Shown: positions 44,126 to 52,922 of the stretch, piece by piece
Numbering within the stretch: the stretch's first letter is position 1
How the letters are laid out: each line of letters opens with the position of its first letter
NCBI GenBank assembly: GCA_001771815.1
Contig: MEPU01000006.1
Location: forward strand, 186,001-250,000
Direction of reading: 5' to 3'
DNA length: 64,000 nucleotides
Origin: Bdellovibrionales bacterium RIFCSPHIGHO2_01_FULL_40_29
Lineage (GTDB): Bacteria > Bdellovibrionota > Bdellovibrionia > Bdellovibrionales > Bdellovibrionaceae
Notes under the pieces: generated by a model
The model's database searches: none
What the model saw: only the letters and a program-made list of their open reading frames with translations
Told to the model about the DNA's origin: nothing
Made by a program: the position numbers and the translations under genes

Positions 44126-44862
44126 TCGGAACTCTTACTCGAGCGTCCTTCGGCTCGCCGAGGGGTATCGGTCTCTCGGGGGTACGCGGAAGTGCAATCA
44201 CTCCAATTCTCTCCGAGGGGGTATCGGTCACCCCCCATCAACCACAGTCTTTCAAGTTGATCTCGAGACATATTCCGCGTGCGATTCTTTTGATAAGGAA
44301 TAACTCCGTTCACTTCTAGCTCATTCAACTGAATGTAATTTCGAAGAGTTAAATAGTTCTTCCACCCCCGAACAATCCGACTAAACGGACGCTGAGGCCA
44401 CAAAGCCGTAGCCATTTTAGCTCCACGCCGAGTACAACCTTGCTCCCGATCATTGGTTGGGGTATCGGTCACTCCTCTTGGTGTTTCCTTCGGAATATCA
44501 ATTTTCACTTTCAAATTTTGAGCAATCTGTCCTGCAAAAACTCGAAAAAAATGATGAAAGTTGGTTCGACGCGAGCAACGAGCCATAATATGAATATGGT
44601 TATGCTGATAACTAATCTGCTCAATCTTAACAAAAAATCTTTTGGCATATCGATTCAGCAAAAATTGCACAAACTTAAAATTTTTCGGATGTCGAAAGCT
44701 GCGGTTAAGTAAATTTTTTGGATTAATCTTAAAGACAATATGATGGGAGTGCTTTGTCGTCAGTGGCCGAGCACCTCGCCCTCGCCGATGTTTACGATAT
44801 TCTCCACCATGCACAAGACCAGAAGAGTTTTTTTGAATCAGATTTTGCTGTTTTGTTTTCAT
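44122..44862 (-). CDS. REP-associated tyrosine transposase (RAYT, Y1_Tnp family)
   Basis: A 246-residue protein of the IS200/IS605-like TnpA_REP family. The HUH metal motif is HNHIHIMARCS near residue 87-92, preceded by RYAKRFFVKIEQISYQ, and the C-terminal half carries WKNYLTLRNYIQLNELEVNG with the tyrosines expected for the nucleophile. RAYTs are single-copy, domesticated relatives of transposases that act on REP palindromes. The N-terminus (GGEYRKHRRGRGARPLTTKH) is typical of the delta-proteobacterial RAYTs. Three REP-type motifs fall within its own reading frame (GDRYPLGE, GVTDTPTN and ETDTPRRAEG are REP translations). Confidence 0.85.
   Translation of the reverse strand: MKTKQQNLIQKNSSGLVHGGEYRKHRRGRGARPLTTKHSHHIVFKINPKNLLNRSFRHPKNFKFVQFLLNRYAKRFFVKIEQISYQHNHIHIMARCSRRTNFHHFFRVFAGQIAQNLKVKIDIPKETPRGVTDTPTNDREQGCTRRGAKMATALWPQRPFSRIVRGWKNYLTLRNYIQLNELEVNGVIPYQKNRTRNMSRDQLERLWLMGGDRYPLGENWSDCTSAYPRETDTPRRAEGRSSKSSD
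44141..44180. repeat. REP-like element 1 (GGGGTATCGGTC with hairpin)
   Basis: Contains GGGGTATCGGTCTC (44162 onward) next to a hairpin in which CCTTCGG pairs with CCGAGG around CTCG (44147-44164). Same motif as the other elements listed here; it codes for the last residues of the RAYT protein. Confidence 0.6.
44211..44234. repeat. REP-like element 2 (GGGGTATCGGTCACC)
   Basis: GGGGTATCGGTCACC preceded by CTCCGAGG, in the same orientation as element 1 and inside the RAYT coding region. Confidence 0.6.
44459..44475. repeat. REP-like element 3 (GGGGTATCGGTCACTCC)
   Basis: A third copy in the same orientation, mid-gene in the RAYT. It reads as GVTDTPTN in the protein. Confidence 0.55.
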
Positions 44863-44886
44863 GAGCTATTAGAATGCAAGATCCGC

Positions 44887-44902
44887 GGGTGACCGATACC
44901 CG
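44887..44902. repeat. REP-like element 4, inverted copy
   Basis: GGGTGACCGATACCCG is the reverse complement of the other copies and lies 25 bp upstream of the RAYT start codon, so the gene is bracketed by inverted REPs, as in BIME units. Confidence 0.65.
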
Positions 44903-44988
44903 AAGAGACCGCGCAATAGCAAGAGCTTTGGATGAAATACGGATGTCGTGATAGTCGTGACATCCAAACCGAGTAGTAATTCGAGAAA

Positions 44989-45372
44989 CTATTTTAGGAA
45001 TTTTTTGACTTGGTCGCGGAAGACTTCGTTTTCGGCGTTGGGGACTTGGCGACGGTCTTGGGTGAAGCGGATTTCGCGAACGAAGCCTGGGCGGAATTTT
45101 TTATTGATTGCATCTTTGATCGATTCGGCCATAAACCCCATTTGTTGCATCCACACTGAGTTTTCAACCCACAGCCACAACAAGCCATTTCGATAGGACA
45201 CAGGTTCTGAGTGTGCGGAGACCGTAGGTCCTACAATATCTTTCCAATTGAGCCACAATTTCCATCTCAAATACTGATCCGATACGGGACCTGCCTGCGA
45301 CTCTAAAAGCTTTTGTAAAACTTCGGCACCGGTTTGGAATTTTGATTTGAAATCGTTCTGCGACATGTTCAT
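44989..45372 (-). CDS. DciA-like (DUF721) protein
   Basis: About 127 residues from ATG 45372 (M-N-M; ATG 45366 is also possible). The segment LRWKLWLNWKDIVGPTVSAH followed by YRNGLLWLWVENSVWMQQMG is the DUF721/DciA signature. DciA loads or opens the replicative helicase DnaB in bacteria lacking DnaC. A basic C-terminal tail follows (FVREIRFTQDRRQVPN). It is divergent from trmFO. Confidence 0.8.
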   Translation of the reverse strand: MNMSQNDFKSKFQTGAEVLQKLLESQAGPVSDQYLRWKLWLNWKDIVGPTVSAHSEPVSYRNGLLWLWVENSVWMQQMGFMAESIKDAINKKFRPGFVREIRFTQDRRQVPNAENEVFRDQVKKFLK

Positions 45373-45519
45373 TTTGTAGCACAAAGGGTTGCATTTTTCG
45401 AATGAAAAGTCTAAACCCACCAGATACCTTTGATATCGCGGATGTCTTGGGATTCCTGGGAATATTAAAAGACTCCACAGACAGGATTGTCAGATAACCA
45501 GACTGGAAAACAGCTCAAT

Positions 45520-46860
45520 ATGGAAACACAGAAGCCTTTAAATTTACAAAATATCGCTGTTGTCGGCGCAGGCCTAGCTGGCAGCGAATGTGCGCTTCAA
45601 TTGGCCAATATGGGCTTTAATGTCGCGCTTTACGAAATGCGTGCTGTTAAACAAACGCCCGCACATAAAACAACAAATTTTGCTGAGCTTGTATGCTCTA
45701 ATTCCTTTGGCAGCCTGGGCGAGCATTCTGCAACTGGTCAGCTGAAATGGGAAGCTGAGCAATTAAATTGCCAGATTTTGAAAACAGCAAAAGAGCATGC
45801 CGTCCCTGCAGGCCAAGCCCTGGGAATAGATCGCGACGTATTTGCAGAAAAAGTTACGGCATTAATTAAAGCTCATCCTAAAATTGAAATTAAAAATGAA
45901 ATTATCAAATCGTTAGACGATCTTCCGCGACCAGCGGTCATCGCAACAGGTCCACTAACCGATGAGGATTTAGCACTGAGTTTACAGAAACATTTTGGAG
46001 ATGATTTTCTTTATTTCTTCGATGCCATCGCCCCTATTATTGATACGGATTCCATCAATAAGGATATTGCCTGGAAAGCGGATCGCTACGATAAAGGCAC
46101 TCCGGATTATTACAACTGCCCGTTTGATAAAGAGCAGTATTTTAAGTTTATCGAAGAAATTCAAAACGCGCGAAAAATTGAACCCAAGCATTTCGAAACC
46201 ACTGATTTTTTCGAAGGCTGCATGCCTATTGAAACAATGGTCGAGCGCGGAATTCAGACTCCCCGATTTGGACCGATGAAACCCGTTGGCTTAACAAATC
46301 CAAAGACCGGGCGCTATCCCTTTGCCGTCGTGCAATTGCGCCAAGATAACAAAGAGGCAACCGCTTACAACATGGTCGGATTTCAAACCCGCATGGCTTA
46401 CGGCGAACAAACTCGCGTGTTTCGTATGATTCCAGGTTTAGAAAATGCAGAGTTTTTAAAATTAGGAAGCATCCATAGAAATCTATATATCAATTCACCA
46501 AAAAGATTGAATAAAGACCTTAGTAGCAAAAATGATCCGTGGTTATTCTTTGCCGGACAAATTACAGGAGTAGAGGGTTATTTTGAATCCACTTGTATTG
46601 GATTATTAGTGGCTCATTTTATTCAACAAAAAACACAAGACCATTCCTTTAATCCACCGCCACGGGATTCTGCCCTTGGATCTTTGCTTGAGGCAATAAC
46701 AGATCCCTTTCGCGCGAACCATTTTCAACCAACAAACATCAACTTTTCATTGATTCCACCATGGCCCGAAGATCTGAAAGACAAAAAAGAAAAAAAACAA
46801 AAACAAATTGAACGTGCTCGAGCAGCTTTACAAAACTGGAAATCCAACGAGCTAAAATAA
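45520..46860 (+). CDS. trmFO: Folate/FAD-dependent tRNA m5U54 methyltransferase TrmFO
   Basis: About 446 residues. Rossmann motif NIAVVGAGLAGSECALQLAN, the HKTTNFAELVCSNSFGSLGE segment, GCMPIETMVERGIQTPRFGP, and ITGVEGYFESTCIGLLVAHF are diagnostic of TrmFO (formerly GidA small form). It uses methylenetetrahydrofolate and FADH2 to methylate U54 in the T loop of tRNA. ATG 45520 gives the usual N-terminus; TTG 45487 is in frame upstream. TrmFO replaces TrmA in many Gram-positive and delta-proteobacterial lineages. Confidence 0.95.
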   Translation: METQKPLNLQNIAVVGAGLAGSECALQLANMGFNVALYEMRAVKQTPAHKTTNFAELVCSNSFGSLGEHSATGQLKWEAEQLNCQILKTAKEHAVPAGQALGIDRDVFAEKVTALIKAHPKIEIKNEIIKSLDDLPRPAVIATGPLTDEDLALSLQKHFGDDFLYFFDAIAPIIDTDSINKDIAWKADRYDKGTPDYYNCPFDKEQYFKFIEEIQNARKIEPKHFETTDFFEGCMPIETMVERGIQTPRFGPMKPVGLTNPKTGRYPFAVVQLRQDNKEATAYNMVGFQTRMAYGEQTRVFRMIPGLENAEFLKLGSIHRNLYINSPKRLNKDLSSKNDPWLFFAGQITGVEGYFESTCIGLLVAHFIQQKTQDHSFNPPPRDSALGSLLEAITDPFRANHFQPTNINFSLIPPWPEDLKDKKEKKQKQIERARAALQNWKSNELK

Positions 46861-46894
46861 AATCGCTGGATTTTAGTCTAGGGTGTGTGATGAA

Positions 46895-46924
46895 AAAAAA
46901 TCGGATCTTTCGATCCGATTTTTT
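46895..46924 (+). terminator. Rho-independent terminator after trmFO
   Basis: TCGGATC pairs perfectly with GATCCGA around a 4-base loop, flanked by A and T runs that extend the stem; it begins 34 bp after the trmFO stop and can also act for the gene arriving from the right. Confidence 0.85.
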
Positions 46925-46951
46925 AAAACCCGAAATGCTCTTATTTTATGA

Positions 46952-46986
46952 AGTACTTATTGTTAGTACTTATTGTTAGTACTTAT
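46952..46986. repeat. 13-bp tandem repeat (AGTACTTATTGTT), 2.7 copies
   Basis: Two exact copies of AGTACTTATTGTT and a third partial copy (AGTACTTAT) sit between the terminator and the stop of the phospholipase D-like gene. Probably replication-slippage DNA. Confidence 0.7.
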
Positions 46987-46993
46987 AAAAAGT

Positions 46994-49474
46994 TTAAAGC
47001 ACTTTGAACATATCATCAAAGCCATTCGCCAGATTGTTGAGCTCGCGCTCGACTTCTGATAATGAACCTTGATTGTCTTGGAACTTAAGTTCTTCGAAAT
47101 CGCCACGGAAATTAAGCATACGCTTTGTCGTGTATGTTATTTTTCCACCCAAACCATCGATATAACCTAAAATTTGAGCTTGGCGCTCCGGAGTAAGCTT
47201 ATTCTTCTTGTCCCAACGCTGCTTCATGAATCCCAGCAATGCTTTGTTCTCAGCCTTCATATGATCAGCTGTCATCTCTGTGTACTTGTGAACCAAGCTT
47301 GTCGATTTTGATTTATCATTCAAGATGCTATCAACGTAATTAATATAGTCTTGATTAAAATCTTTCGCGCCACGGATCAGCACACCATTGTTGGTATCCA
47401 TATAGTAAGAACGAACATCCGCATTTGCTGATCCGATAATAATATCATCACCCAGAACAGATAATTTCGTGTGTAATGAAATTCCAGTTCCTACACTTGA
47501 AGCGTTGTATTCATAGAAATCCAAAGCTGGGAAGAAGCGTTTGTACTTAGAGACACCCGCATTATCTTTATTGAATGAACTTTCATAACGAACAAGACTT
47601 GAATGATGCTTAATCAACTCTTCCATTTGATATCGAGAGAAAATATTGATCACATTTAGATCAGTTGTTTCAATAGAGTTTGTCAAAAAAGTAATGCGAA
47701 CGCGCGAACAGTCTCCGTAGTCGCCGTTCATCATCTTTGCTAATCGATGCACCATGCCTGATGGCATGAATAAGTAAGCAGAGTGAATGATCACGCGCTG
47801 TTCACGCTTTTCATCACGACTTACTTTACACGCATTTTCTAAACCACGGTACCAAGCTGCGTGGATATTCTTGCTGTATTTTGCTTCTGCTCCAATACGA
47901 GATCCAGCCCGACGCTTCACTTCACCATTTTTACTATAAGAAACATTTTCTAAATAATAGACTTCAGCGTTTGCTAAATCTGAAGGTGAAAATTTATCTA
48001 CATTTTCTGAGTAAGGTTTATTTCTAAAATTGTCTCGTAATGCTTTTACTTTTCCAGCATACTCTGTCGAATAGCGAGCCACAGAGGCCTCGAGCTCGGT
48101 TTTTGATTCAGCAATACGAGCTGCCTGATTCTTAAAGTTTGGCAATTTTGGCGCAGTCGCTTCAATACAGCTTCCAATAGCCATCATTTGAACTTTACCC
48201 TCTTGGGCTTGCTGAACACAGGCACCAGTTGCCATCATCAATGATTCTGGATTCTTAATCAGATCATTTGGAACCACTCGCTGAACAGTCGAAATATCAG
48301 CAACCGGAGAGTATTTAATCATCTTATCAAATGATGCTTCGATTTCTCGCGCGCCACCTGGTGAAGTGCGTCCGTAGAAATCCGTATCCATGAAAATATA
48401 CTTTCCTTTTTCTCCAAGACGAGATTTCATGTGATAAGAATCTTCGATATTACGCCCACCCAATTGAAATTCATTTCCATCAATAACAACCAATTTGTGA
48501 TGGACATAATCAGTTAAATGATCCCATTGGGCAGCATGTGAAATTTCGCCTTTTGGTGACGTCGTACCCAAAGTTGGAAGTCGACCTGTCATTTCATTTA
48601 AAACGGGATTAAGTGTGGCACCATTGGATGCTAAAGCCGATGACATTTTTAACTTTGCAAAAATATTTCCGCTGGCAGCATCTTTTGCTGTTTCAAAAAA
48701 ATCAAAAATAACAGCCATCTCTTCTGTATCGGTTTCGTCTTTCATGGCTTTCATTTTCGCGGGATCAATACCCGCACCGTAGCCCATTGCTACTTTTAAT
48801 GCTGTTCCATTCTTACCGTACAATCCCGCCAAAAATAGTTTCGACATAGGAGTCGTTTCTTGTTTTGCAGTTGCTTTCATTAATGGAGATTTAAAATCTG
48901 CACATTGGCTTGCCGTTGGCGCTTTGACATCGGGGCAAGGAAAAGTCATGTACTTGGCGTCAGTCTGAATTTGTTTCGATGGAAAGTTGTAAAAATAAAC
49001 ATTCAAGTTTCCTTTTCCTTCAGAGGCCATCATTTTAAAATGATCAAGGCGCGCATAATTTGTAATAAAATCAGTAATCAATGTCACTTTAACGCCAGAT
49101 TTCGCCTTGTTAATAAGTTCCTGAGTAATCAACGAAGAACTGTCATCGTCAGCATAGATAAAATAAACCATGCGGATACTTTTTTTAGCCCGCTTGATCA
49201 TATCAAGTTTAGAATCAAAAGACGCATCATTATCAAGAATAAGTCGAGCATCCACTAGATCCAACTTAGATGACGATGCAATTTTTTTAATATCCTGTGT
49301 TGTGAATAAACGAGCCGGTCGCTGATCAGAAAACTGAGTCGAGAACTCTTCCATATTTTTCTGAAAAATTTCTGCAATACCCGCAACATTTCGATCTGAA
49401 TATTTTTGTTGCGACACACAGGCCGTAACCATCAGCGCTGCAACTCCGACAGCTAGGATTAGCTTCTTCTTCAT
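46994..49474 (-). CDS. Phospholipase D-like lipoprotein
   Basis: About 826 residues. The lipoprotein signal is MKKKLILAVGVAALMVTAC (Cys19). Two PLD-type HKD motifs are seen: YVHHKLVVIDGNEFQLGGRN and ISLHTKLSVLGDDIIIGSAN; the first half also has the RMVYFIYADDDSSSLIT segment typical of PLD/cardiolipin-synthase folds. The length is well above the ~500 residues of usual PLD synthases, with a long insert (about 190-340). It may cleave or transfer phospholipids in the periplasm or outer membrane. ATG 49474 has AGAGG upstream; a longer reading frame begins at 49708 but would lose the signal peptide. Confidence 0.85.
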   Translation of the reverse strand: MKKKLILAVGVAALMVTACVSQQKYSDRNVAGIAEIFQKNMEEFSTQFSDQRPARLFTTQDIKKIASSSKLDLVDARLILDNDASFDSKLDMIKRAKKSIRMVYFIYADDDSSSLITQELINKAKSGVKVTLITDFITNYARLDHFKMMASEGKGNLNVYFYNFPSKQIQTDAKYMTFPCPDVKAPTASQCADFKSPLMKATAKQETTPMSKLFLAGLYGKNGTALKVAMGYGAGIDPAKMKAMKDETDTEEMAVIFDFFETAKDAASGNIFAKLKMSSALASNGATLNPVLNEMTGRLPTLGTTSPKGEISHAAQWDHLTDYVHHKLVVIDGNEFQLGGRNIEDSYHMKSRLGEKGKYIFMDTDFYGRTSPGGAREIEASFDKMIKYSPVADISTVQRVVPNDLIKNPESLMMATGACVQQAQEGKVQMMAIGSCIEATAPKLPNFKNQAARIAESKTELEASVARYSTEYAGKVKALRDNFRNKPYSENVDKFSPSDLANAEVYYLENVSYSKNGEVKRRAGSRIGAEAKYSKNIHAAWYRGLENACKVSRDEKREQRVIIHSAYLFMPSGMVHRLAKMMNGDYGDCSRVRITFLTNSIETTDLNVINIFSRYQMEELIKHHSSLVRYESSFNKDNAGVSKYKRFFPALDFYEYNASSVGTGISLHTKLSVLGDDIIIGSANADVRSYYMDTNNGVLIRGAKDFNQDYINYVDSILNDKSKSTSLVHKYTEMTADHMKAENKALLGFMKQRWDKKNKLTPERQAQILGYIDGLGGKITYTTKRMLNFRGDFEELKFQDNQGSLSEVERELNNLANGFDDMFKVL

Positions 49475-49753
49475 GAAAAACCTCTTTCTTATGTTTCTTA
49501 ATTCAACGTCTTCAGCATAAATGAGATTTTCGAGATGAAAACAAAGTCTCGATGAAATTGGACATATGTCGGGGTCAGCTACGAAATTTTTGCACAGGGC
49601 GCAATGAGACCAAAATGACACCAAACTGTGATGACCGTCTAATTTGATACTCAAAAGCAATGAATCCATCCTCTTGAAATCTGGAAATACTTTCATAACA
49701 AGGCGCAAAAAAAGTGACCTCTGACTGGGTCTATACTATGTAGATTCCCTTGC

Positions 49754-51094
49754 ATGAAACGACTCTGGACTAGACCTATCGCCATTACGATTCTGGCATT
49801 ATCGACTTTGCTCGCTGAGAGTGGCTGCTATGGATTTTTCACATCTGCAAAAGCCGCTGCGATTACATTTCGGGGTCCACTTAAAGTGGCGATTCACCAG
49901 GATCTGATCACGCGAAGCCTTGAAAAAGATTTGATAACAGAGTTTGCAAGAAATCACTCGATCAAAATTAAGTTGATATCATTTGAATCTTTAGAACAGG
50001 CTGAGAATCTTTTGAATCATGACCGCGTTGATCTTATTTTTCCACGAACACCTTCTATCAATTCTGATTTCGAAGGCCATCATCAGTTTGTATACGATGA
50101 TCTAAAGCTTTCAATGGTTTGCGGAAGTCCCACCAATAACAGCCAGTTGTGGGTGCCCACCCAGTATTCTTATATTCTGCAAAACAAACGGTTTCTTAAA
50201 AAATTTAAGACCTTATCTACAGTTGCAACAAAAACAGAATTGTCCGCGCAAGAGCTGTTGACCAAAACTTTGAAGTATCCTGAAACCTGCTACATCTCAG
50301 ATTCTCGTATTGCATTGAAACAAAGTCAGAACTACCCCCAAATCCATATCCTTTGGATTGCAAAAAAATCCGATTCTGTTTTTTGGGTTAGCAGAAACGA
50401 TCTGCAAGAAATAAATCAAATGATTCACACCTGGTTTCAAAATTTAGCGCGAAAAAAACAGCTTCGAAAATTTTGGGATCGCTACGAATCTGTTGAGTTT
50501 AAAATGTCACTGTTAGAACATCGACGTTTTCAAAGCGATATTATAAAAAAATTGCCGCGCTGGAAAAAGCAATTCGAAAAAAATGCTCGAAAAAATCAAA
50601 TCCCATGGACTTTGCTTGCCGCTGTCGCCTATCAGGAATCCAAATGGAATGAGGATGCCACCAGCCATACAGGAGTTAAAGGCCTGATGCAGTTAACAAA
50701 AGACACGGCAAAATATGTGGGTGTTGATGACCGCGAAGATCCCAGCGAAAGCATACGCGGCGGCGCTTTCTATTTAAAGTATCTTTACGACAAGACATCG
50801 ATAAAGCTCTCACCTTACGAACGCTGGGCTCAGGCACTGAGCGCTTACAATATGGGTTGGGCTCATTTACGCGACGCCCGTCTTCTAGCCAAAAGACTGA
50901 ATACTGATGCCACCAGATGGTCGCGATTTAAAAAAATCCTGCCCCTACTGCGAGATAAGAAATACCACTCGCAACTGCAGTTTGGCTTTGCCCGCGGTGA
51001 CGAAACTGTTGATTTCGTCGACCAGGTTTTTGGTTATACAGATTTACTCAATTCGACATTTACTCGACGGTCACAGACTTCGCAAGATTTCTAG
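49754..51094 (+). CDS. MltF-like membrane-bound lytic transglycosylase
   Basis: A 446-residue exported protein: signal peptide or lipoprotein signal (MKRLWTRPIAITILALSTLL, Cys26 in ESGCYG), a periplasmic solute-binding-like domain (about 40-240), and a C-terminal SLT domain with the catalytic Glu in AAVAYQESKWNEDATS followed by GVKGLMQLTKDTAKYVGV and the ALSAYNMGWAHLRDA motif. This order defines MltF. It cuts peptidoglycan glycan strands. The 3' end overlaps glmS by 35 bp, convergent. Confidence 0.92.
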   Translation: MKRLWTRPIAITILALSTLLAESGCYGFFTSAKAAAITFRGPLKVAIHQDLITRSLEKDLITEFARNHSIKIKLISFESLEQAENLLNHDRVDLIFPRTPSINSDFEGHHQFVYDDLKLSMVCGSPTNNSQLWVPTQYSYILQNKRFLKKFKTLSTVATKTELSAQELLTKTLKYPETCYISDSRIALKQSQNYPQIHILWIAKKSDSVFWVSRNDLQEINQMIHTWFQNLARKKQLRKFWDRYESVEFKMSLLEHRRFQSDIIKKLPRWKKQFEKNARKNQIPWTLLAAVAYQESKWNEDATSHTGVKGLMQLTKDTAKYVGVDDREDPSESIRGGAFYLKYLYDKTSIKLSPYERWAQALSAYNMGWAHLRDARLLAKRLNTDATRWSRFKKILPLLRDKKYHSQLQFGFARGDETVDFVDQVFGYTDLLNSTFTRRSQTSQDF

Positions 51095-52898
51095 GTTGAT
51101 CCACATCAAGACCCAAACTATCTGCCAAGTGGTAAGCCATCAATTGTAAAGGCACTGTCGCTATTAATGGATTGGTCATCCAATCCGCAACAGGTAACGA
51201 TAAGTAATATTCACTCATTGATTTCAAGGCTTCGTTCTCGCCGGTACCGATTGATATAATCTTACCACCTCGTGCTTTGGCCTCTTGAAGATTGCTCACG
51301 GTTTTTTCGATCAAATCATCTGTTGGAGCAACAACGACAATAGCCATGCGACTATCAATCAAAGCCAACGGACCATGTTTCATTTCTCCGGCAGCATAGC
51401 CCTCTGCATGCAGATAGGCTAATTCCTTTAATTTTAAAGCACCTTCCATTGCTATGGGGTAGCTCACCCCACGGCCCAGATATAAAAATCCTTTAAACTC
51501 TTTTAATTTTTCAGCAGCTTCAGAAAAGTACTTATCAAAAGCCAAAACAGTTTCAAGCTGGCTTGGAACTGCAAGCAAATTTTTAACAGCTTGATTCTCA
51601 GCAGCCACTGTTAAATGGCCGCGCGCCTTTGCGATTTCTAAAGCTAATAAATTCAATAGTGCCAAAGTGCTAGTAAAAGCTTTTGTGCTGGCCACGCCAA
51701 CTTCGACTCCTGAATTCATATACAAATGACCCTCGGCCTCACGATCAATTGAAGACTGAGGAACATTGGTGATACTGAGAGTATGAGTGTTCAGATCTTT
51801 GGCCAAGCGAAGCGCCGCCAAAGTATCCGCTGTTTCACCACTTTGCGAAATGGTAACAACCAAAGTATTTTTTTGAATAATTGGTTGTCGATATCGAAAC
51901 TCACTGGCGACATCAACATCCACCGGAACGCGACTGGTTTTTTCGATCAAGTATTTGCCAACCAGGGCCGCATAATAACTGGTTCCGCAAGCCACAAATA
52001 AAATGCGTTCAATTTTATTAAAAACTTCTTTTGAAGAACTTTTAAAGTTTAAATTTTTAATTTCAATTTGGTGAGTCTCTGGATTCAAATGAGGCTGAAT
52101 GGCTGCAGCAACAGCACGAGGTTGTTCGTAAATTTCTTTCAACATAAAATGCTTGAAACCCATTTTTTCAATCTGCTCAGTGCCCCAATTTAAATGGTTT
52201 ACTTTTTTTTCTATGGGCTTAGCATCTGCAGAAAAATAGCGTACTTCTTTATTTTGAATATGAACAATTTCACGATCTTCTAAATAAACGTAATTTTTCG
52301 TGTACTGAAGTGCCGCTTGAACATCACTGATGATAAAATTTTCTTTGTCGCCTAAACCAACAATCAAAGGTGGGCCGTCTTTAAAGGCTACCAACTCGTC
52401 TGGTGATTTTTCCCAAATCACCACAATCGAAAAAGCACCCACAAGTCGTCCTAATGTTTTTTGTACGGCTTGAAATAAATTTTGAGTTTTTAAAACTTCT
52501 TCATTGATTAAATGCGCCACCAATTCGGAATCCGTATCTGAATTGATCTTTGCACCACGATCTAACAACTCACGTTTAATATCTAAATAATTTTCAATGA
52601 TACCATTGTGCACTATACTGATTTCGCCAACGCGGTGGGGATGAGCATTTTTTTCTACTGGAGCGCCATGTGTGGCCCAGCGCGTGTGCCCAATGCCCAG
52701 ATGGCCGTTAAAATTTTCTGTGGCCAGTTTGTCTTCAAGAGCTTTGAGCTTGCCCTCGGCACGAACTGTTTTAATTTTATTGTCATGGATAACGGCAATA
52801 CCAGCACTGTCATAACCTCGATACTCCAGACGCTTCAACCCTTCAACGATTACTTTTTTAGGATCTTGAAAACCTAAATAACCAACGATTCCGCACAT
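51060..52898 (-). CDS. glmS: Glutamine-fructose-6-phosphate aminotransferase
   Basis: A 612-residue enzyme making glucosamine 6-phosphate from fructose 6-phosphate and glutamine, the entry to peptidoglycan and LPS precursor synthesis. N-terminal glutaminase with nucleophile Cys2 (MCGIVGYLG), GHTRWATHGAP and NSDTDSELVAH; two SIS domains (LFVACGTSYYAALVGKYLIE, TISQSGETADTLAALRLAKD, GVASTKAFTSTLA) and the C-terminal LAKSVTVE. It lies 24 bp downstream of glmU on the same strand. No glmS ribozyme is present in the short gap. Confidence 0.97.
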   Translation of the reverse strand: MCGIVGYLGFQDPKKVIVEGLKRLEYRGYDSAGIAVIHDNKIKTVRAEGKLKALEDKLATENFNGHLGIGHTRWATHGAPVEKNAHPHRVGEISIVHNGIIENYLDIKRELLDRGAKINSDTDSELVAHLINEEVLKTQNLFQAVQKTLGRLVGAFSIVVIWEKSPDELVAFKDGPPLIVGLGDKENFIISDVQAALQYTKNYVYLEDREIVHIQNKEVRYFSADAKPIEKKVNHLNWGTEQIEKMGFKHFMLKEIYEQPRAVAAAIQPHLNPETHQIEIKNLNFKSSSKEVFNKIERILFVACGTSYYAALVGKYLIEKTSRVPVDVDVASEFRYRQPIIQKNTLVVTISQSGETADTLAALRLAKDLNTHTLSITNVPQSSIDREAEGHLYMNSGVEVGVASTKAFTSTLALLNLLALEIAKARGHLTVAAENQAVKNLLAVPSQLETVLAFDKYFSEAAEKLKEFKGFLYLGRGVSYPIAMEGALKLKELAYLHAEGYAAGEMKHGPLALIDSRMAIVVVAPTDDLIEKTVSNLQEAKARGGKIISIGTGENEALKSMSEYYLSLPVADWMTNPLIATVPLQLMAYHLADSLGLDVDQPRNLAKSVTVE

Positions 52899-52922
52899 GA
52901 TGAATCTCCAATTCTTAAATAA

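Noticed and set aside
44440-44712. Open frame on the plus strand within the transposase gene
   Set aside because: It is antisense to the RAYT, has no ribosome binding site and shows no recognisable protein; it is a shadow of the real gene.
46952-46986. CRISPR-like repeats
   Set aside because: Units are contiguous 13-mers without spacers, and no cas genes are near.
52899-52922. glmS ribozyme/riboswitch
   Set aside because: Only 24 bp separate glmU and glmS and they form one transcript.
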